From contig JAQUTY010000003.1 in assembly GCA_028694155.1 (NCBI GenBank), positions 68,178 through 132,177 on the forward strand: a stretch of DNA of 64,000 bases. The letters are read 5' to 3'. Below the pieces are notes generated by a model. That model was not told where the DNA came from. It did not search any database and saw nothing but the letters and a program-made list of their open reading frames with translations. Numbering within the stretch: position 1 is the first letter of the stretch; every line of letters begins with the position of its first letter. Source of the stretch: Eubacteriales bacterium (lineage in GTDB: Bacteria > Bacillota > Clostridia > Christensenellales > CAG-138). Made by a program: the position numbers and the translations under genes. This document shows, in pieces, positions 34,439-44,144 of the stretch.

Positions 34439-35323
34439 GTGAGCAAGAATTTATTGTTAATACTTAATCCGTGTTCAGGCAAAATGAAGGGATTAAAACA
34501 TCTAACCGATATTTGCGAGATTTTTTACGAAGCAGACTATACGATTAGTCTTCATACTACAACCAAGTCCGGAGATGCTACGGAATTTGTACGTCTTTGG
34601 GGTCAACAAGCAGATTTGATTGTGTGCGTTGGAGGTGACGGAACGTTCAATGAGGTGGTAGATGGCATAATGCTAGGTGCGGTAACCACACCCATTGGAT
34701 ATATTCCAATGGGCAGCACTAATGATTTCGCATCAAGCTTGAAAATACCCAAAAGTTGGAAAAAGGCTGCCAAAGCTATTGTGATGGGCACGCCCAGAAG
34801 GCTCGATGTATGCAAGTTTAATGAACGATATTTTTCATATGTTGCCTCATGCGGAGCATTTACCAAAACATCATATTCTACACCACAGAAACTTAAAAAC
34901 GCTCTAGGACATTTGGCTTACTTGCTGGAGGGAATCAAGGATATTCCATCAATCAAGCCTATACATATGTGCGTTTCTGTTGGAGACAAGGTGTTTGAGG
35001 GGGATTACATCTTTGCTGCCTTTTCTAACTCAACCTCTATGGGCGGTATATTGAAGCTCGATCCTAAGTTGGTCGATATGAACGATGGCTTGATGGAAAT
35101 TATGCTTGTTCCCTCGCCAAAGAATGCAGGACAGCTTGCAAAAGTTTTATCTTGTCTGCAAAAGAAGAAGTATATCTCGCCCTACTTGGAATTTATGTCT
35201 GCTTCAAATGTCTCTGTTGTGACAAATGGCGACTTTGATTGGAGCTTGGACGGTGAAAAGTATGAGGGCTGCCAAAATATTAGCATTGATATGCAGTCGG
35301 ACGCTATAACCCTAATACTCTAG
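34439..35323 (+). CDS. Diacylglycerol/lipid kinase (DagK/YegS family)
   Basis: A 294-residue soluble lipid kinase. NPCSGKMKG and CVGGDGTFNEVVDG (residues about 60-75) are the nucleotide-binding motifs, PMGSTNDFASSL the conserved loop, and DGLMEIMLVPSP a C-terminal family block. It starts with GTG at 34439 behind GGAGGGAG, one base after the hydrolase stop, so the two are co-transcribed. Recycles diacylglycerol to phosphatidate or modifies a related lipid; the exact substrate is not evident. Confidence 0.9.
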   Translation: MSKNLLLILNPCSGKMKGLKHLTDICEIFYEADYTISLHTTTKSGDATEFVRLWGQQADLIVCVGGDGTFNEVVDGIMLGAVTTPIGYIPMGSTNDFASSLKIPKSWKKAAKAIVMGTPRRLDVCKFNERYFSYVASCGAFTKTSYSTPQKLKNALGHLAYLLEGIKDIPSIKPIHMCVSVGDKVFEGDYIFAAFSNSTSMGGILKLDPKLVDMNDGLMEIMLVPSPKNAGQLAKVLSCLQKKKYISPYLEFMSASNVSVVTNGDFDWSLDGEKYEGCQNISIDMQSDAITLIL

Positions 35324-35324
35324 C

Positions 35325-35373
35325 TTGACTTATCAGAAAATTATGATATAATTTGTTGATTTTATTTTCTGAT
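35325..35373 (+). promoter_or_regulatory. Promoter of pfp with inverted repeat around the -10 box
   Basis: TTGACT (35325-35330), 16-base spacer, TATAAT (35347-35352). A perfect 10-base inverted repeat, ATCAGAAAAT (35332-35341) and ATTTTCTGAT (35364-35373), brackets the -10 and start region, which is the position of a repressor operator. Confidence 0.75.
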
Positions 35374-35399
35374 GTGATTTTGAAAGGAAGACACTAATT

Positions 35400-36650
35400 A
35401 TGAGTACATTAATCGGCGCATGTATCATCGGGCAGTCGGGAGGTCCTACCTCGGTGATCAACGCAAGCGCATACGGCGTTATTCGCACCGCATTGGATAG
35501 CGAATACATCACCAATGTATATGGAGCAGCACACGGCATCAAGGGCGTTTTGAACGATGAGCTATATGACATGAGCAAAGAGGACGACTCTGAGCTTGCC
35601 CTATTGATGCACACCCCCTCCTCCGCCCTTGGCTCCTGTCGTTATAAGCTTGCCGATAGTGAACAGGATGACACGGATTACAAGCGCATATTAGAGATAT
35701 TCAAGAAATATGACGTCCGATATTTCTTCTATAACGGCGGCAATGATTCAATGGACACCTGCAACAAAATTTCGAAATATATGCAATCAGTTGGATATGA
35801 GTGCCGCATTATGGGTGTGCCAAAGACGGTAGACAACGATTTATGGGGTACAGACCATTGCCCCGGATTTGCTTCGGCAGCAAAGTATGTATCCACAAGC
35901 ATCATGGAATTGTATCACGATGCACGAGTTTACGACAGTCCCATGGTTTGCGTGGTTGAAATTATGGGCAGACATGCCGGCTGGCTTGCTGCTTCCGCCT
36001 CAATAGCGACGCATTTTGGACAGGGTCCCGACTTAGTATATCTGCCTGAGGTTGCATTCAACATTCCGGAGTTTTTGAACGATGTAGAGCGCATCTACCA
36101 CGATACAGGCAAGGTCATCGTTGCAGTATCCGAAGGTATTCATGATGAGAACGGCAAGTTAATTGCCGAGTATGGTGCAGAGAATGCCCCCGTTGATTCC
36201 TTTGGTCACAAGCAGCTTGGCGGACTTGCAGCAACACTTGTAAACATGATTAAAGACCGCATGGGCAGTATAAAAATTCGCGGAATCGAGCTGTCCTTGC
36301 TGCAACGCTGTGCCGCACATTTTGCCTCGGAGACTGATGTGCAGGAATCCTTCCTTGCAGGGAAAACCGCCGTGGAGCTTGCTACAAGCGGAATTACGGA
36401 CAAAATGGTCGGCTTTGAGCGCAGCTACGACAATAATAGTAACTACATTTGCAATATTAAACTGATGGATCTGTCGGCAGTTGCAAACGCTGAGAAGAAA
36501 GTGCCGCGCGAATGGATCAACGACAAAGGAAACGGCATGAACCAAGCCTATCTTGACTACGTTCTTCCACTCATTCAGGGAAGTCCAAAGATGGCTTATG
36601 AAGGCGGCGTTCCAAGATTTGCAAAGCTCAAAAAGATTATTGCCAAATAA
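35400..36650 (+). CDS. pfp: 6-phosphofructokinase, pyrophosphate-dependent type
   Basis: A 416-residue glycolytic enzyme phosphorylating fructose 6-phosphate. The N-terminal GQSGGPTSVINAS is the phosphate-binding loop. NGGNDSMDT carries Asp where ATP enzymes have the second Gly of GGDG, and PKTVDNDLWGTDH has Lys where ATP enzymes have Gly (PGTIDND); both substitutions mark PPi as the donor. MGRHAGWLA and the substrate-binding region follow. AAAGGAAG precedes the ATG. PPi use makes the step reversible and saves ATP, common in fermentative Clostridia. Transcribed alone and closed by a strong terminator. Confidence 0.92.
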   Translation: MSTLIGACIIGQSGGPTSVINASAYGVIRTALDSEYITNVYGAAHGIKGVLNDELYDMSKEDDSELALLMHTPSSALGSCRYKLADSEQDDTDYKRILEIFKKYDVRYFFYNGGNDSMDTCNKISKYMQSVGYECRIMGVPKTVDNDLWGTDHCPGFASAAKYVSTSIMELYHDARVYDSPMVCVVEIMGRHAGWLAASASIATHFGQGPDLVYLPEVAFNIPEFLNDVERIYHDTGKVIVAVSEGIHDENGKLIAEYGAENAPVDSFGHKQLGGLAATLVNMIKDRMGSIKIRGIELSLLQRCAAHFASETDVQESFLAGKTAVELATSGITDKMVGFERSYDNNSNYICNIKLMDLSAVANAEKKVPREWINDKGNGMNQAYLDYVLPLIQGSPKMAYEGGVPRFAKLKKIIAK

Positions 36651-36664
36651 TTTTCTCTACTATA

Positions 36665-36701
36665 AAGGCTCTTCGGAAATACCGAAGAGCCTTATTCTTT
36701 T
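36665..36701. terminator. Terminator between pfp and subtilase gene
   Basis: AAGGCTCTTCGG (36665-36676) pairs perfectly with CCGAAGAGCCTT (36682-36693), five-base loop, followed by ATTCTTTT; the A-rich other side suits the convergent subtilase gene. Confidence 0.9.
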
Positions 36702-36710
36702 ATGTATGTC

Positions 36711-39700
36711 TTATGCCGCTGTGAAGGTTAGTACAAATTGGTAGGATTCGTTTGTAGTGTTTTGAAGTGCATAATTACCGAAAACACTGTTGTTCCCACC
36801 ATTACATGCAAGCGCACGACCGGCGATTGTGCTTGAGTTTAGATATCCTGTTAGTTCATCATAGGTAAACAATTCGCCTGTTGTGCCAAGGGCAAAATTG
36901 GTCTTGTTGGAATCAGCAGTGCCTGAATACATGACGTAAGAGCCCGTTGGGTCCTTAATGAGCCAACCAGTACCACTTGCCTCCAGCGTCCACACGGTCG
37001 CGGCTGAGGCATCGGTTGTGCTTGTGAACTTATTTAGATTAACGGTATTGGTCATGTAATAAGTCACACCGCCAACAGTGGCAGATATTTTGTAGGTGCC
37101 TGCCGCCAAGCCTGAGCCTGTCCCGGGCGTTGGCGTAGATGCGGTCGGTGTTGGTTCAACAACGGGCGATCCGCTCGTAAGCCCAAAGCCAGTCATATAC
37201 AACGCACCAGCATCGGAGGTTGAAGTGCCATCGGAATTATTTGTAGCCGATACAGTCTGTCTGACTCGGAATGTAACTGAGGATTGACCCTCGCAAGCTG
37301 CGGGGACTTCAAAGCTCCAGTTTACTGCGGCTGCCGGTACGACACCGGCGTTATGCGCAACGGCAATGACACCCAAGTCCGAGTATCCGCCATCACCAAT
37401 CTTATACTGAGCCTTAAATTCGGTGGGGACACGACCATTGCCATTGAACACGCCTGCAAGCGTCAAATCGCTCTTGCCCGTCAAATCAGCAGTAAAGAAG
37501 ATATATGTGTAGCCTGTATCAATATTAAAGTTGTTGATGCCATGCCACGGAGTGATGGATATTTTGTCGGTATTGGCGGTCGCTGTTGCCGGATTATCAG
37601 CTCCCGTAGAGGTAACAATTGTCATTGAGGTTTGTCCAACTTCCAGCTCGACTCCATTTGAAGTAAGCGTGTTGACAAAATATGGCAATCCCGACGGGTC
37701 AGCCGAGGGCGTTGGCGTTGCTGTTGCTATAGGTTCAGTCGATGCCTGCAACACCCAAATATCCTCGGGCAGCGCGGCTCTAAACTGTGCACCATCATAA
37801 GTGCTTGCAACTAAGTATCCGCCTATAATTGCACCTGTTCTAAACTCGTCAATACCATTTTCAGGCGTAGGGCACTTGTATATTGACATCTCCGTCGTAC
37901 CATCGGTGACGACAATATTATAGTAACCTGCTGTGCTGCTTTCTTGCACGGACACGATTGTAAGACCATTGTCTATTGAGACATTGCCTTCATCATCCAT
38001 GCCATAAGCAATCGGTGTGCAGGCAAAAGCATCAATGTACTCTGATACATCGGCAATAGCGTTGTAGCTCCAGCACCAGTAGTATTCCCATTCTCCCTCT
38101 TCAACATAGAGAGTATCGTCAATAGTCGCATTGCTCAATTCGTACAATCCATGATACGTTGCAGGTTCGCCCGAAGCCATGATAACATCGCCTATTCCGA
38201 TGTTTGTCGGAGCTTCCGCACAGTAGAGGCAGATTCCGTAATTGTAATCATTTTCAGTTACATCGGTGCCAAGTGCCTCAATATATACGTTTCTTCCATC
38301 TACGAATGTTACGATGCCACACGTTGTGTAGCTTTCTTCTGTTGCACCATTATAGATATCATCGCAAATATCGTTGATAAGGGAGTAGTCTCCTGTTGCA
38401 CCGCTTGCGCCCTCTGTCAGTTCGCCCGTAGTAAGGTCGAAAGTCCAATCGGGCCAGTTTGTAGCATAATCCATCGGGCTAATGTATGCAATATCTCCGC
38501 TATAAGCAGACAGATCAAACTGCACCAGATGCGATTGTGCGGTTTCATCATCCGAGAACGCTACACCATCGTAAAACTCCCAATCGGAGTTATACAAGGC
38601 GACAAGCTGGAGATACTGGTCGTCGGACGCATTAACAGTAAGCATCTTTGTTGTTGCATCCCAGCTCACAAGGGCAAGTGTCGGAGCAACGATATCTACT
38701 GTAACAGGATAATTCCAAACGATGTAATCTTCATTCAGCAGCGAGTAGTCGCCATTTATCGCCTGATAACTTGCTTCTGCTTCATCGTCATAGTCGAGCC
38801 ATGCATAATAGTTGACCATAGCAGTAGTACCGGTGGGAACATAATCGCCCGACATATCTGTGCCGTCCCATACAAATGTGCCCTGCTGCAGATACATGTC
38901 ATAATCAGCTTCATAGTATGCCTTGCCGAGATATGGAGTATCGTCCACATAGTAGATTTCGCCGGTTTGAGAATCGGATACTACCATAATCAAATGTCTT
39001 GCATTCCTTATCTGTGTGGGGAACGAAACCATTCCATCTGATAAGTATGTAACTTCGCTCAACTCGTTGGAAATGGCGTTGTGACTGCTATTTGAAGGGA
39101 AATAATCAAAGATGTTATCGCCTAAATAGCCAACCTGTCCTTCTCCATTATAGAGACCCCAAGCATACGCCTCATTGAAGCCAACGTTCATTTCAAACAG
39201 ATCGGCATAGGTGTAACCGTTTTGCGCATATGTTAAGCCTTCTGTATCGCTTGTGTCAATGTTGTTGTTGAGGAACTCCTCTGCATCGATTACATCAGTA
39301 AAGTCATAGCTTTCAAGAATATTGCCGTTCCTCCAATCTCCATAGAACGCAAGGAATGTTGCATGTAAATCAGCACCGAATTCAGCGTTCAAAACGACAT
39401 AGCCTTCAACAAACGCTCCGTTTGCAAAGACTGCATCGAAGGTGTCCTTCTGTTCTTGAGAAAGGGTGATCGTTACCTCAACTGTGACCGTCTCGCCCGC
39501 AGGTACTATGACGATGTCGTTTACCCAATTAGTTGTCACGGTAACATCAGCATGGTCGCTGGTTAGGGTGTTGTAATTCGTCCCGTCCAGACTATATATG
39601 TAGTCCATCAAGGTCGTTGTGTTGATACCATAGTACAGCGAGATATCACATATATTTTTTACCTCGAAGCTGACTGTGTAAACACCGTCTCTGCTGGAAT

Positions 39701-41993
39701 CATCCCCTAATTCCACAATAGGATCGAGTATATATGCGCCAGAGCTGATTGCGTTGGCCGCATTGAGTTCACCTGCGCCTTGCTTTCTGGGTGAATACTC
39801 ATATTCTTCAGCATCAAGGAGAATATCGGCGGTGCTCAACACTAAGCTCTCAGCAAATGCAGCTCTTTCCTGTTTGGTCATTTCAGGGAAATAATGCTTG
39901 ACTGACTCAAGCAACGTTGCAAAGTTGCCCGTTGCATTTGGTGCTGCCATTGAAGTGCCGCTGTACACATCATAGGCGGAATTGCCTTCTACTGTGTAAT
40001 AAGGCAGATTTTGAAGGTGAACTATGTAGCGAAGTATGCCTGCTGCATCTGCCGCATCAGTGCTGCCGTTCTGTGTAATATCGCCTTTGAATAGCTGCTC
40101 ATCTGTCAGGGTCTGAAGATGTACAACGTAGCGAAGAATGGCTGCGGCATCTGCTGCTTCAATTTCTCCGGAGAGGTTGGCATCGCCCAGCATATAGCTC
40201 TCGCCCGCGGTTGCGCCGTTTACAGATGAATAAATCATTCCGCCGGGTGCGGTAAGCTGCGGCTTGAGTCTCAAATCGGAAGTAACGCCCCAGGATGAAA
40301 AGTCGCTCAATAAACCAGCGTTCTCATTGGCAACATCAATCATTTCCTCAGGCAGCTCAAAAAAACCAACACCATTGGAGGCCGCCGCAATGAGTGCCGC
40401 ACCTGCATCCTGTTGAACGGATACTGCCGGTATCTCAAATGTTTCGATTGACATGCTGATTGTACCGTCTGCATTATTGTAGACGACTGCGCCAATAGCA
40501 CCTGCGTTTGCTGCATTCTCAACCTTCTCTTCAAAGGTAATGTCGCCACGAGAAATGACAGCGATCTTGCCCGTTACATCTATTTGCGCATAATCCTCAG
40601 TGCTGCCAAAGTTCGGGACGATGACATAATCAAGCTCTTGACCGCCAAAGTTCTTCATAAATTTTAGGGCTTCATCTTCGCAAGAATCTATCAAAGAGTA
40701 ATAGTTCTCGCCGACATTTATGCAATATGTCGGATATGCTGTGTTCTCTGAGCTTGCAATGGACAGGTTGCCTTCATAGGTTGAAGGACTGCCAACTGTG
40801 CCGTAATCAGCATAATCTGCCAATACCCACTCCTGCCCATAGTATAGCGATGCGTAATTCAACGCGGAGTAGCCCATGCTATATTCATTGCCTGCCGATA
40901 CGCACATGATGACGCCAGCATCTTCTAATGTCTGATAAATATTGCCATAGACCTCATCCTCAAGCTCTGCATCGTAGGTAAAGCCGTTTGCTGCGCCCAA
41001 GGACATGTTGATAACGTCCGCACCCAGCAGGTAAGCGTCTTCAAGAGCCGCAAAATAGATGCTGGAGTTGGTTCCGCCCTGTTCGGGATCGCTGGAAAAT
41101 ACTTTCATAGACAGCAACTGTGAGGCAGGAGCTGCACCGCTAAACGTCACTGCACCATCTTCTGCTTCTACATAGCCCACTGCTGTGCCGGATACATGAG
41201 TGCCATGACCATTACTGTCGGATACATCTGCGTCCATATCATAGTAGTCATATGCATAAGGCACCTTGCAGGACAGGTATTGACCGTCCATAACTGTGTC
41301 GGTTGCCGCAACCATTTCTTCTGTTAAGGCAGGCGCACCGATAATTCCGTAATCCTTAAAGGCTTCGTGTTCTACGGCAAGTCCTGTGTCCAAGACGGCA
41401 ACAACAATGCCATCACCCGTAAAGCCTGCCTGATGTAATTCAGATGCGCCGGTTATGTCATTTGCATAGCTCATTTGGGGCATCTCTTGAGGTGCGTCAT
41501 AGCTGTTTGCAATGTAGACACCCGACACGCCTTTAATGTTTTCTAAGGCCGCAACGTTCTTATAGGCGGTGGTGATTGCTATGCCATTCATAAGAACCGT
41601 ATAGTTGTATTTCAACTCAGCGTCAAAGTCCAGACTGTTGAAGAAAGCGTCTTGCTTGTTCTTCAATGCTGCTCGTGTTGCCTGCGCTGCCTTGCTGTTT
41701 ATGTCGTCCGTTGTCTTAACAGCGGCTACACCGTCAAAGGTGATTATTACCGTCACCAGTGCATCGTCATCGACATTGAACCGATCAAAGCGTGAGCCGT
41801 CCTGCGGCACCTTTGACAGCCCTTCGAGCTTCTTTTCACTTTCGCTCTGCGCTTCTTCTCTCTTATTGAGATTTGCAGACGCAGATGTGCGCTTTGCGCG
41901 ATTATCAGTGGTGATTGCAACCGCAGGTGCCAATGTCGTAAACAGCATTGCAACTACCATGATTATCGCAAGTACAAACCTTGCTTTCCTCAT
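36711..41993 (-). CDS. Giant secreted subtilisin-like protease with internal dockerin
   Basis: A 1,760-residue exported S8 protease; ATG 41993 (MRKARFVLAIIMVVAM) has GGAGG eight bases upstream. It has a signal peptide, then an inhibitor-I9-like propeptide. The catalytic triad is Asp about 202 (VAVLDTG), His about 266 (GHGTHVSG) and Ser about 681 (GTSMAAPNATG). A PA domain is inserted at about 430-530 (GKIAVISRGDITFEEKV). A full type I dockerin (about 600-660: GDANLSGEIEAADAAAILR and DAADAAGILRYIVHL) is inserted within the catalytic domain, about 20 residues before the catalytic Ser. Beta-sandwich domains, Thr/Pro linkers and a C-terminal beta-rich module (about 1640-1760) follow. The C5a-peptidase/lactocepin-like layout suggests digestion of host or dietary proteins at the cell surface. 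Confidence 0.9.
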   Translation of the reverse strand: MRKARFVLAIIMVVAMLFTTLAPAVAITTDNRAKRTSASANLNKREEAQSESEKKLEGLSKVPQDGSRFDRFNVDDDALVTVIITFDGVAAVKTTDDINSKAAQATRAALKNKQDAFFNSLDFDAELKYNYTVLMNGIAITTAYKNVAALENIKGVSGVYIANSYDAPQEMPQMSYANDITGASELHQAGFTGDGIVVAVLDTGLAVEHEAFKDYGIIGAPALTEEMVAATDTVMDGQYLSCKVPYAYDYYDMDADVSDSNGHGTHVSGTAVGYVEAEDGAVTFSGAAPASQLLSMKVFSSDPEQGGTNSSIYFAALEDAYLLGADVINMSLGAANGFTYDAELEDEVYGNIYQTLEDAGVIMCVSAGNEYSMGYSALNYASLYYGQEWVLADYADYGTVGSPSTYEGNLSIASSENTAYPTYCINVGENYYSLIDSCEDEALKFMKNFGGQELDYVIVPNFGSTEDYAQIDVTGKIAVISRGDITFEEKVENAANAGAIGAVVYNNADGTISMSIETFEIPAVSVQQDAGAALIAAASNGVGFFELPEEMIDVANENAGLLSDFSSWGVTSDLRLKPQLTAPGGMIYSSVNGATAGESYMLGDANLSGEIEAADAAAILRYVVHLQTLTDEQLFKGDITQNGSTDAADAAGILRYIVHLQNLPYYTVEGNSAYDVYSGTSMAAPNATGNFATLLESVKHYFPEMTKQERAAFAESLVLSTADILLDAEEYEYSPRKQGAGELNAANAISSGAYILDPIVELGDDSSRDGVYTVSFEVKNICDISLYYGINTTTLMDYIYSLDGTNYNTLTSDHADVTVTTNWVNDIVIVPAGETVTVEVTITLSQEQKDTFDAVFANGAFVEGYVVLNAEFGADLHATFLAFYGDWRNGNILESYDFTDVIDAEEFLNNNIDTSDTEGLTYAQNGYTYADLFEMNVGFNEAYAWGLYNGEGQVGYLGDNIFDYFPSNSSHNAISNELSEVTYLSDGMVSFPTQIRNARHLIMVVSDSQTGEIYYVDDTPYLGKAYYEADYDMYLQQGTFVWDGTDMSGDYVPTGTTAMVNYYAWLDYDDEAEASYQAINGDYSLLNEDYIVWNYPVTVDIVAPTLALVSWDATTKMLTVNASDDQYLQLVALYNSDWEFYDGVAFSDDETAQSHLVQFDLSAYSGDIAYISPMDYATNWPDWTFDLTTGELTEGASGATGDYSLINDICDDIYNGATEESYTTCGIVTFVDGRNVYIEALGTDVTENDYNYGICLYCAEAPTNIGIGDVIMASGEPATYHGLYELSNATIDDTLYVEEGEWEYYWCWSYNAIADVSEYIDAFACTPIAYGMDDEGNVSIDNGLTIVSVQESSTAGYYNIVVTDGTTEMSIYKCPTPENGIDEFRTGAIIGGYLVASTYDGAQFRAALPEDIWVLQASTEPIATATPTPSADPSGLPYFVNTLTSNGVELEVGQTSMTIVTSTGADNPATATANTDKISITPWHGINNFNIDTGYTYIFFTADLTGKSDLTLAGVFNGNGRVPTEFKAQYKIGDGGYSDLGVIAVAHNAGVVPAAAVNWSFEVPAACEGQSSVTFRVRQTVSATNNSDGTSTSDAGALYMTGFGLTSGSPVVEPTPTASTPTPGTGSGLAAGTYKISATVGGVTYYMTNTVNLNKFTSTTDASAATVWTLEASGTGWLIKDPTGSYVMYSGTADSNKTNFALGTTGELFTYDELTGYLNSSTIAGRALACNGGNNSVFGNYALQNTTNESYQFVLTFTAA

Positions 41994-42047
41994 TATCATT
42001 TCCTCCATGTATTTTCCTGCATTATATAAAATAATACATTTATCGAG

Positions 42048-42076
42048 AGTATACAACCTTCCTCCCATCTTGTCAA
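42048..42076 (-). promoter_or_regulatory. Promoter of subtilase gene
   Basis: Minus strand TTGACA (42076-42071), 17-base spacer, TATACT (42053-42048), 55 bases before the chosen start. Confidence 0.88.
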
Positions 42077-42132
42077 CGAATATGCAGATGATTTGCACAA
42101 TCTAGAATAGTGATATTTAGTTTACTTTTTTC

Positions 42133-42161
42133 TTGACTTATCAACATTCTTTTGATATACT
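42133..42161 (+). promoter_or_regulatory. Promoter of ABC exporter leader
   Basis: TTGACT (42133-42138), 17-base spacer, TATACT (42156-42161); places the transcription start about 255 bases before the first exporter gene. Confidence 0.85.
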
Positions 42162-42192
42162 TCTGCCATTCTGTGGAAGGAATGTATTTCTA

Positions 42193-42216
42193 ATGCGTGT
42201 GAGGTTATTTAGCTAA
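42193..42216 (+). CDS. Possible 7-residue leader peptide
   Basis: ATG at 42193 opens MRVRLFS and stops at TAA (42214-42216). GGAAGG (42175-42180) is a plausible ribosome site, 12 bases upstream, which is slightly far. It sits between the promoter and a chain of alternative hairpins, where a ribosome stalled by a translation inhibitor would alter RNA folding. Too short to judge by coding statistics. Confidence 0.4.
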   Translation: MRVRLFS

Positions 42217-42228
42217 TAGAACGAACGG

Positions 42229-42406
42229 AAAACTATTATTTTCCTAACGGTTGATTTTTTTCTTAGAAATTCAACTGACGGTTGATGGCTCAACCGTGTT
42301 TTATTTGCTACACTATCCTTGCTCGAACAGCATTCCATCAAAGTAATTCCATCCACTACATATGGGTTTAATTATTTGGTTGTGATGCTGCGGTCACAAC
42401 TTTTTT
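42229..42406 (+). promoter_or_regulatory. Attenuator leader of ABC exporter (alternative hairpins and terminators)
   Basis: About 260 bases without a gene hold: stem GGAAAA/TTTTCC (42229-42246); a first copy of ACGGTTGA (42247-42254); a second copy (42278-42285) pairing with TCAACCGT (42290-42297) and followed by GTTTTATTT; and a terminator GTTGTGA/TCACAAC (42379-42385, 42394-42400) with TTTTTT, 17 bases before the first ATG. Because either ACGGTTGA copy can pair with the same TCAACCGT, two exclusive folds exist, the logic of an attenuator. Confidence 0.7.
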
Positions 42407-42422
42407 ATTATAGTAGGTATTT

Positions 42423-44144
42423 ATGAAAAACATCTTGAAATACATTAAACCATTTAGAAGCAAACTGATATTGATTGGGCTACTGTATGTAGTATCGACA
42501 ATGTGCAGTCTGCTGATGCCCTACATTATGAGCAGCATAATTGATGATGGTATACAAGGCAATAATCTGCAGTATATCTTTATCATGGGTGGTGTTATGC
42601 TTTTAATGTCACTTATCGCTTTGGGTTGTGGGGTATTGACCGTCAAAATTAACGCCGGCGTGTCCACAGGCTTTTCAAACGGGCTAAAAAAAGCCGTGTT
42701 TGGAAAGATCAACTCCCTGACCTTTGAGGAGTATTCCTCGGTAGGCACTTCGAGCCTGTTAACCCGTGCAACTCATGACATTCATAACTTGGAGGATGCG
42801 TCCAACATGTTTGTGTACGCTATTGTAACCGTACCCATCATGTTCATCGGCGGTTCAATACTTGCTTTTACCAGCGACTGGCTGTTGGCACTAATCCTTG
42901 TAATTATGGCACCATTGGTTCTGTTTATTGTATGGCTTGTGACTCGCAAGATGGGTGCGCTTTGGGAAAATTCTGATAAATATATAGATATGCAGAATAA
43001 GGTCGTTCGTGAGCGTCTGTCAGGGTTGAGGGTTATCCGTGCGTTTGATAAAGAGCTTCATGAGCACGAGCGCATAGACTACGCAACAAAACAGATGGCA
43101 AAGAACATCATCAAGGCTAACGTCCTTTCAGGAGTTATCAACCCTCTGTCAATATTCCTGCTGAATATTTCTACAGTTGCCATGCTATATATAGGTTCTC
43201 TGCGCATTCAGAGTGACACACTCTTGCAGGCAGGTGACATCATTGCAACAATTCAATATGTTGCATTGATAATGAATGGCTTACTGGTTCTGTCGTGGAC
43301 TTTTGCTTGGTTGCCCCATCTCAAAGTATGCGTGCGGCGTGTTTGTGAAGTTCTAAGCATGAAAGGACTTGAATCCACCCATTCAAGCGGCGAGGTGCTC
43401 AGCGGTGACGTGTGCTTCAAAAATGTAGGCTTTACCTACGGCGATGCCGAGGAGCCTGTTCTTTCAAACATAAATATTGATGTCAAAAATGGTGAGGTAG
43501 TCTCAATCATCGGCGGTACAGGCAGCGGAAAAACAACTGTAATGAAGCTGCTGATGGACTTCTATGCGCCAACAGAAGGCAGCATCACGCTTGGGGGCAA
43601 GGACTATTCCACGCTCACCCGTGAGACTGTGCGAGACAATATTGCCATTGCCCTGCAAAAGAGCATGATTTTTGAAGGCAGTATTGAAGAGAACATCAAG
43701 ATGGGTAAGAAAGACGCAACCGGTGATGAGCTTGATACGGTAACTCGCATAGCACAGATAGACGATTATATCGGGTCGCATGACCAAGGCTATGAGTATC
43801 GTCTTGCTCAGTCGGGTTCAAACATTTCGGGCGGACAGAAACAGCGTTTTAATATAGCAAGAACCATCATCAAGCCTGCATCAATCTACGTTTTTGACGA
43901 CAGCTTCTCTGCTTTGGACTATTTGACAGAAAGCAAGCTGCGCAAGGAGCTCAACAAGCACCTTCAAGGCAAGACGCAGATAATCATTACTCAGCGTGCG
44001 GCAACCGCCATGCGGTGTGACAAGGTATTCGTGATGGATAGGGGTAGAATCGTGGGCTGCGGAACGCACGATGAGTTGCTTGAAAACTGCCCAATCTACA
44101 AAGAAATTTTTGATTCCCAGTTGGGAGGTGATTTAGATGCCTAA
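42423..44144 (+). CDS. ABC exporter half-transporter, degenerate ATPase site
   Basis: A 573-residue protein with six transmembrane helices (about 1-310) and a C-terminal ATPase. Walker A is GGTGSGKTT, the signature ISGGQKQR, and Walker B VFDDSFSALD, where the catalytic Glu is replaced by Asp. This is the hallmark of the inactive-site subunit of heterodimeric multidrug exporters (BmrC/LmrC/TM287 type). It overlaps the partner gene by 8 bases. The pair probably exports drugs, peptides or lipids. The leader upstream suggests induction by an antibiotic that slows translation. Confidence 0.92.
   Translation: MKNILKYIKPFRSKLILIGLLYVVSTMCSLLMPYIMSSIIDDGIQGNNLQYIFIMGGVMLLMSLIALGCGVLTVKINAGVSTGFSNGLKKAVFGKINSLTFEEYSSVGTSSLLTRATHDIHNLEDASNMFVYAIVTVPIMFIGGSILAFTSDWLLALILVIMAPLVLFIVWLVTRKMGALWENSDKYIDMQNKVVRERLSGLRVIRAFDKELHEHERIDYATKQMAKNIIKANVLSGVINPLSIFLLNISTVAMLYIGSLRIQSDTLLQAGDIIATIQYVALIMNGLLVLSWTFAWLPHLKVCVRRVCEVLSMKGLESTHSSGEVLSGDVCFKNVGFTYGDAEEPVLSNINIDVKNGEVVSIIGGTGSGKTTVMKLLMDFYAPTEGSITLGGKDYSTLTRETVRDNIAIALQKSMIFEGSIEENIKMGKKDATGDELDTVTRIAQIDDYIGSHDQGYEYRLAQSGSNISGGQKQRFNIARTIIKPASIYVFDDSFSALDYLTESKLRKELNKHLQGKTQIIITQRAATAMRCDKVFVMDRGRIVGCGTHDELLENCPIYKEIFDSQLGGDLDA

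Noticed and set aside
38151..39041. Long (296-codon) open frame on the plus strand inside the subtilase gene
   Set aside because: Cysteine- and isoleucine-rich shadow of the well-supported protease on the other strand; no start signal and no domain.
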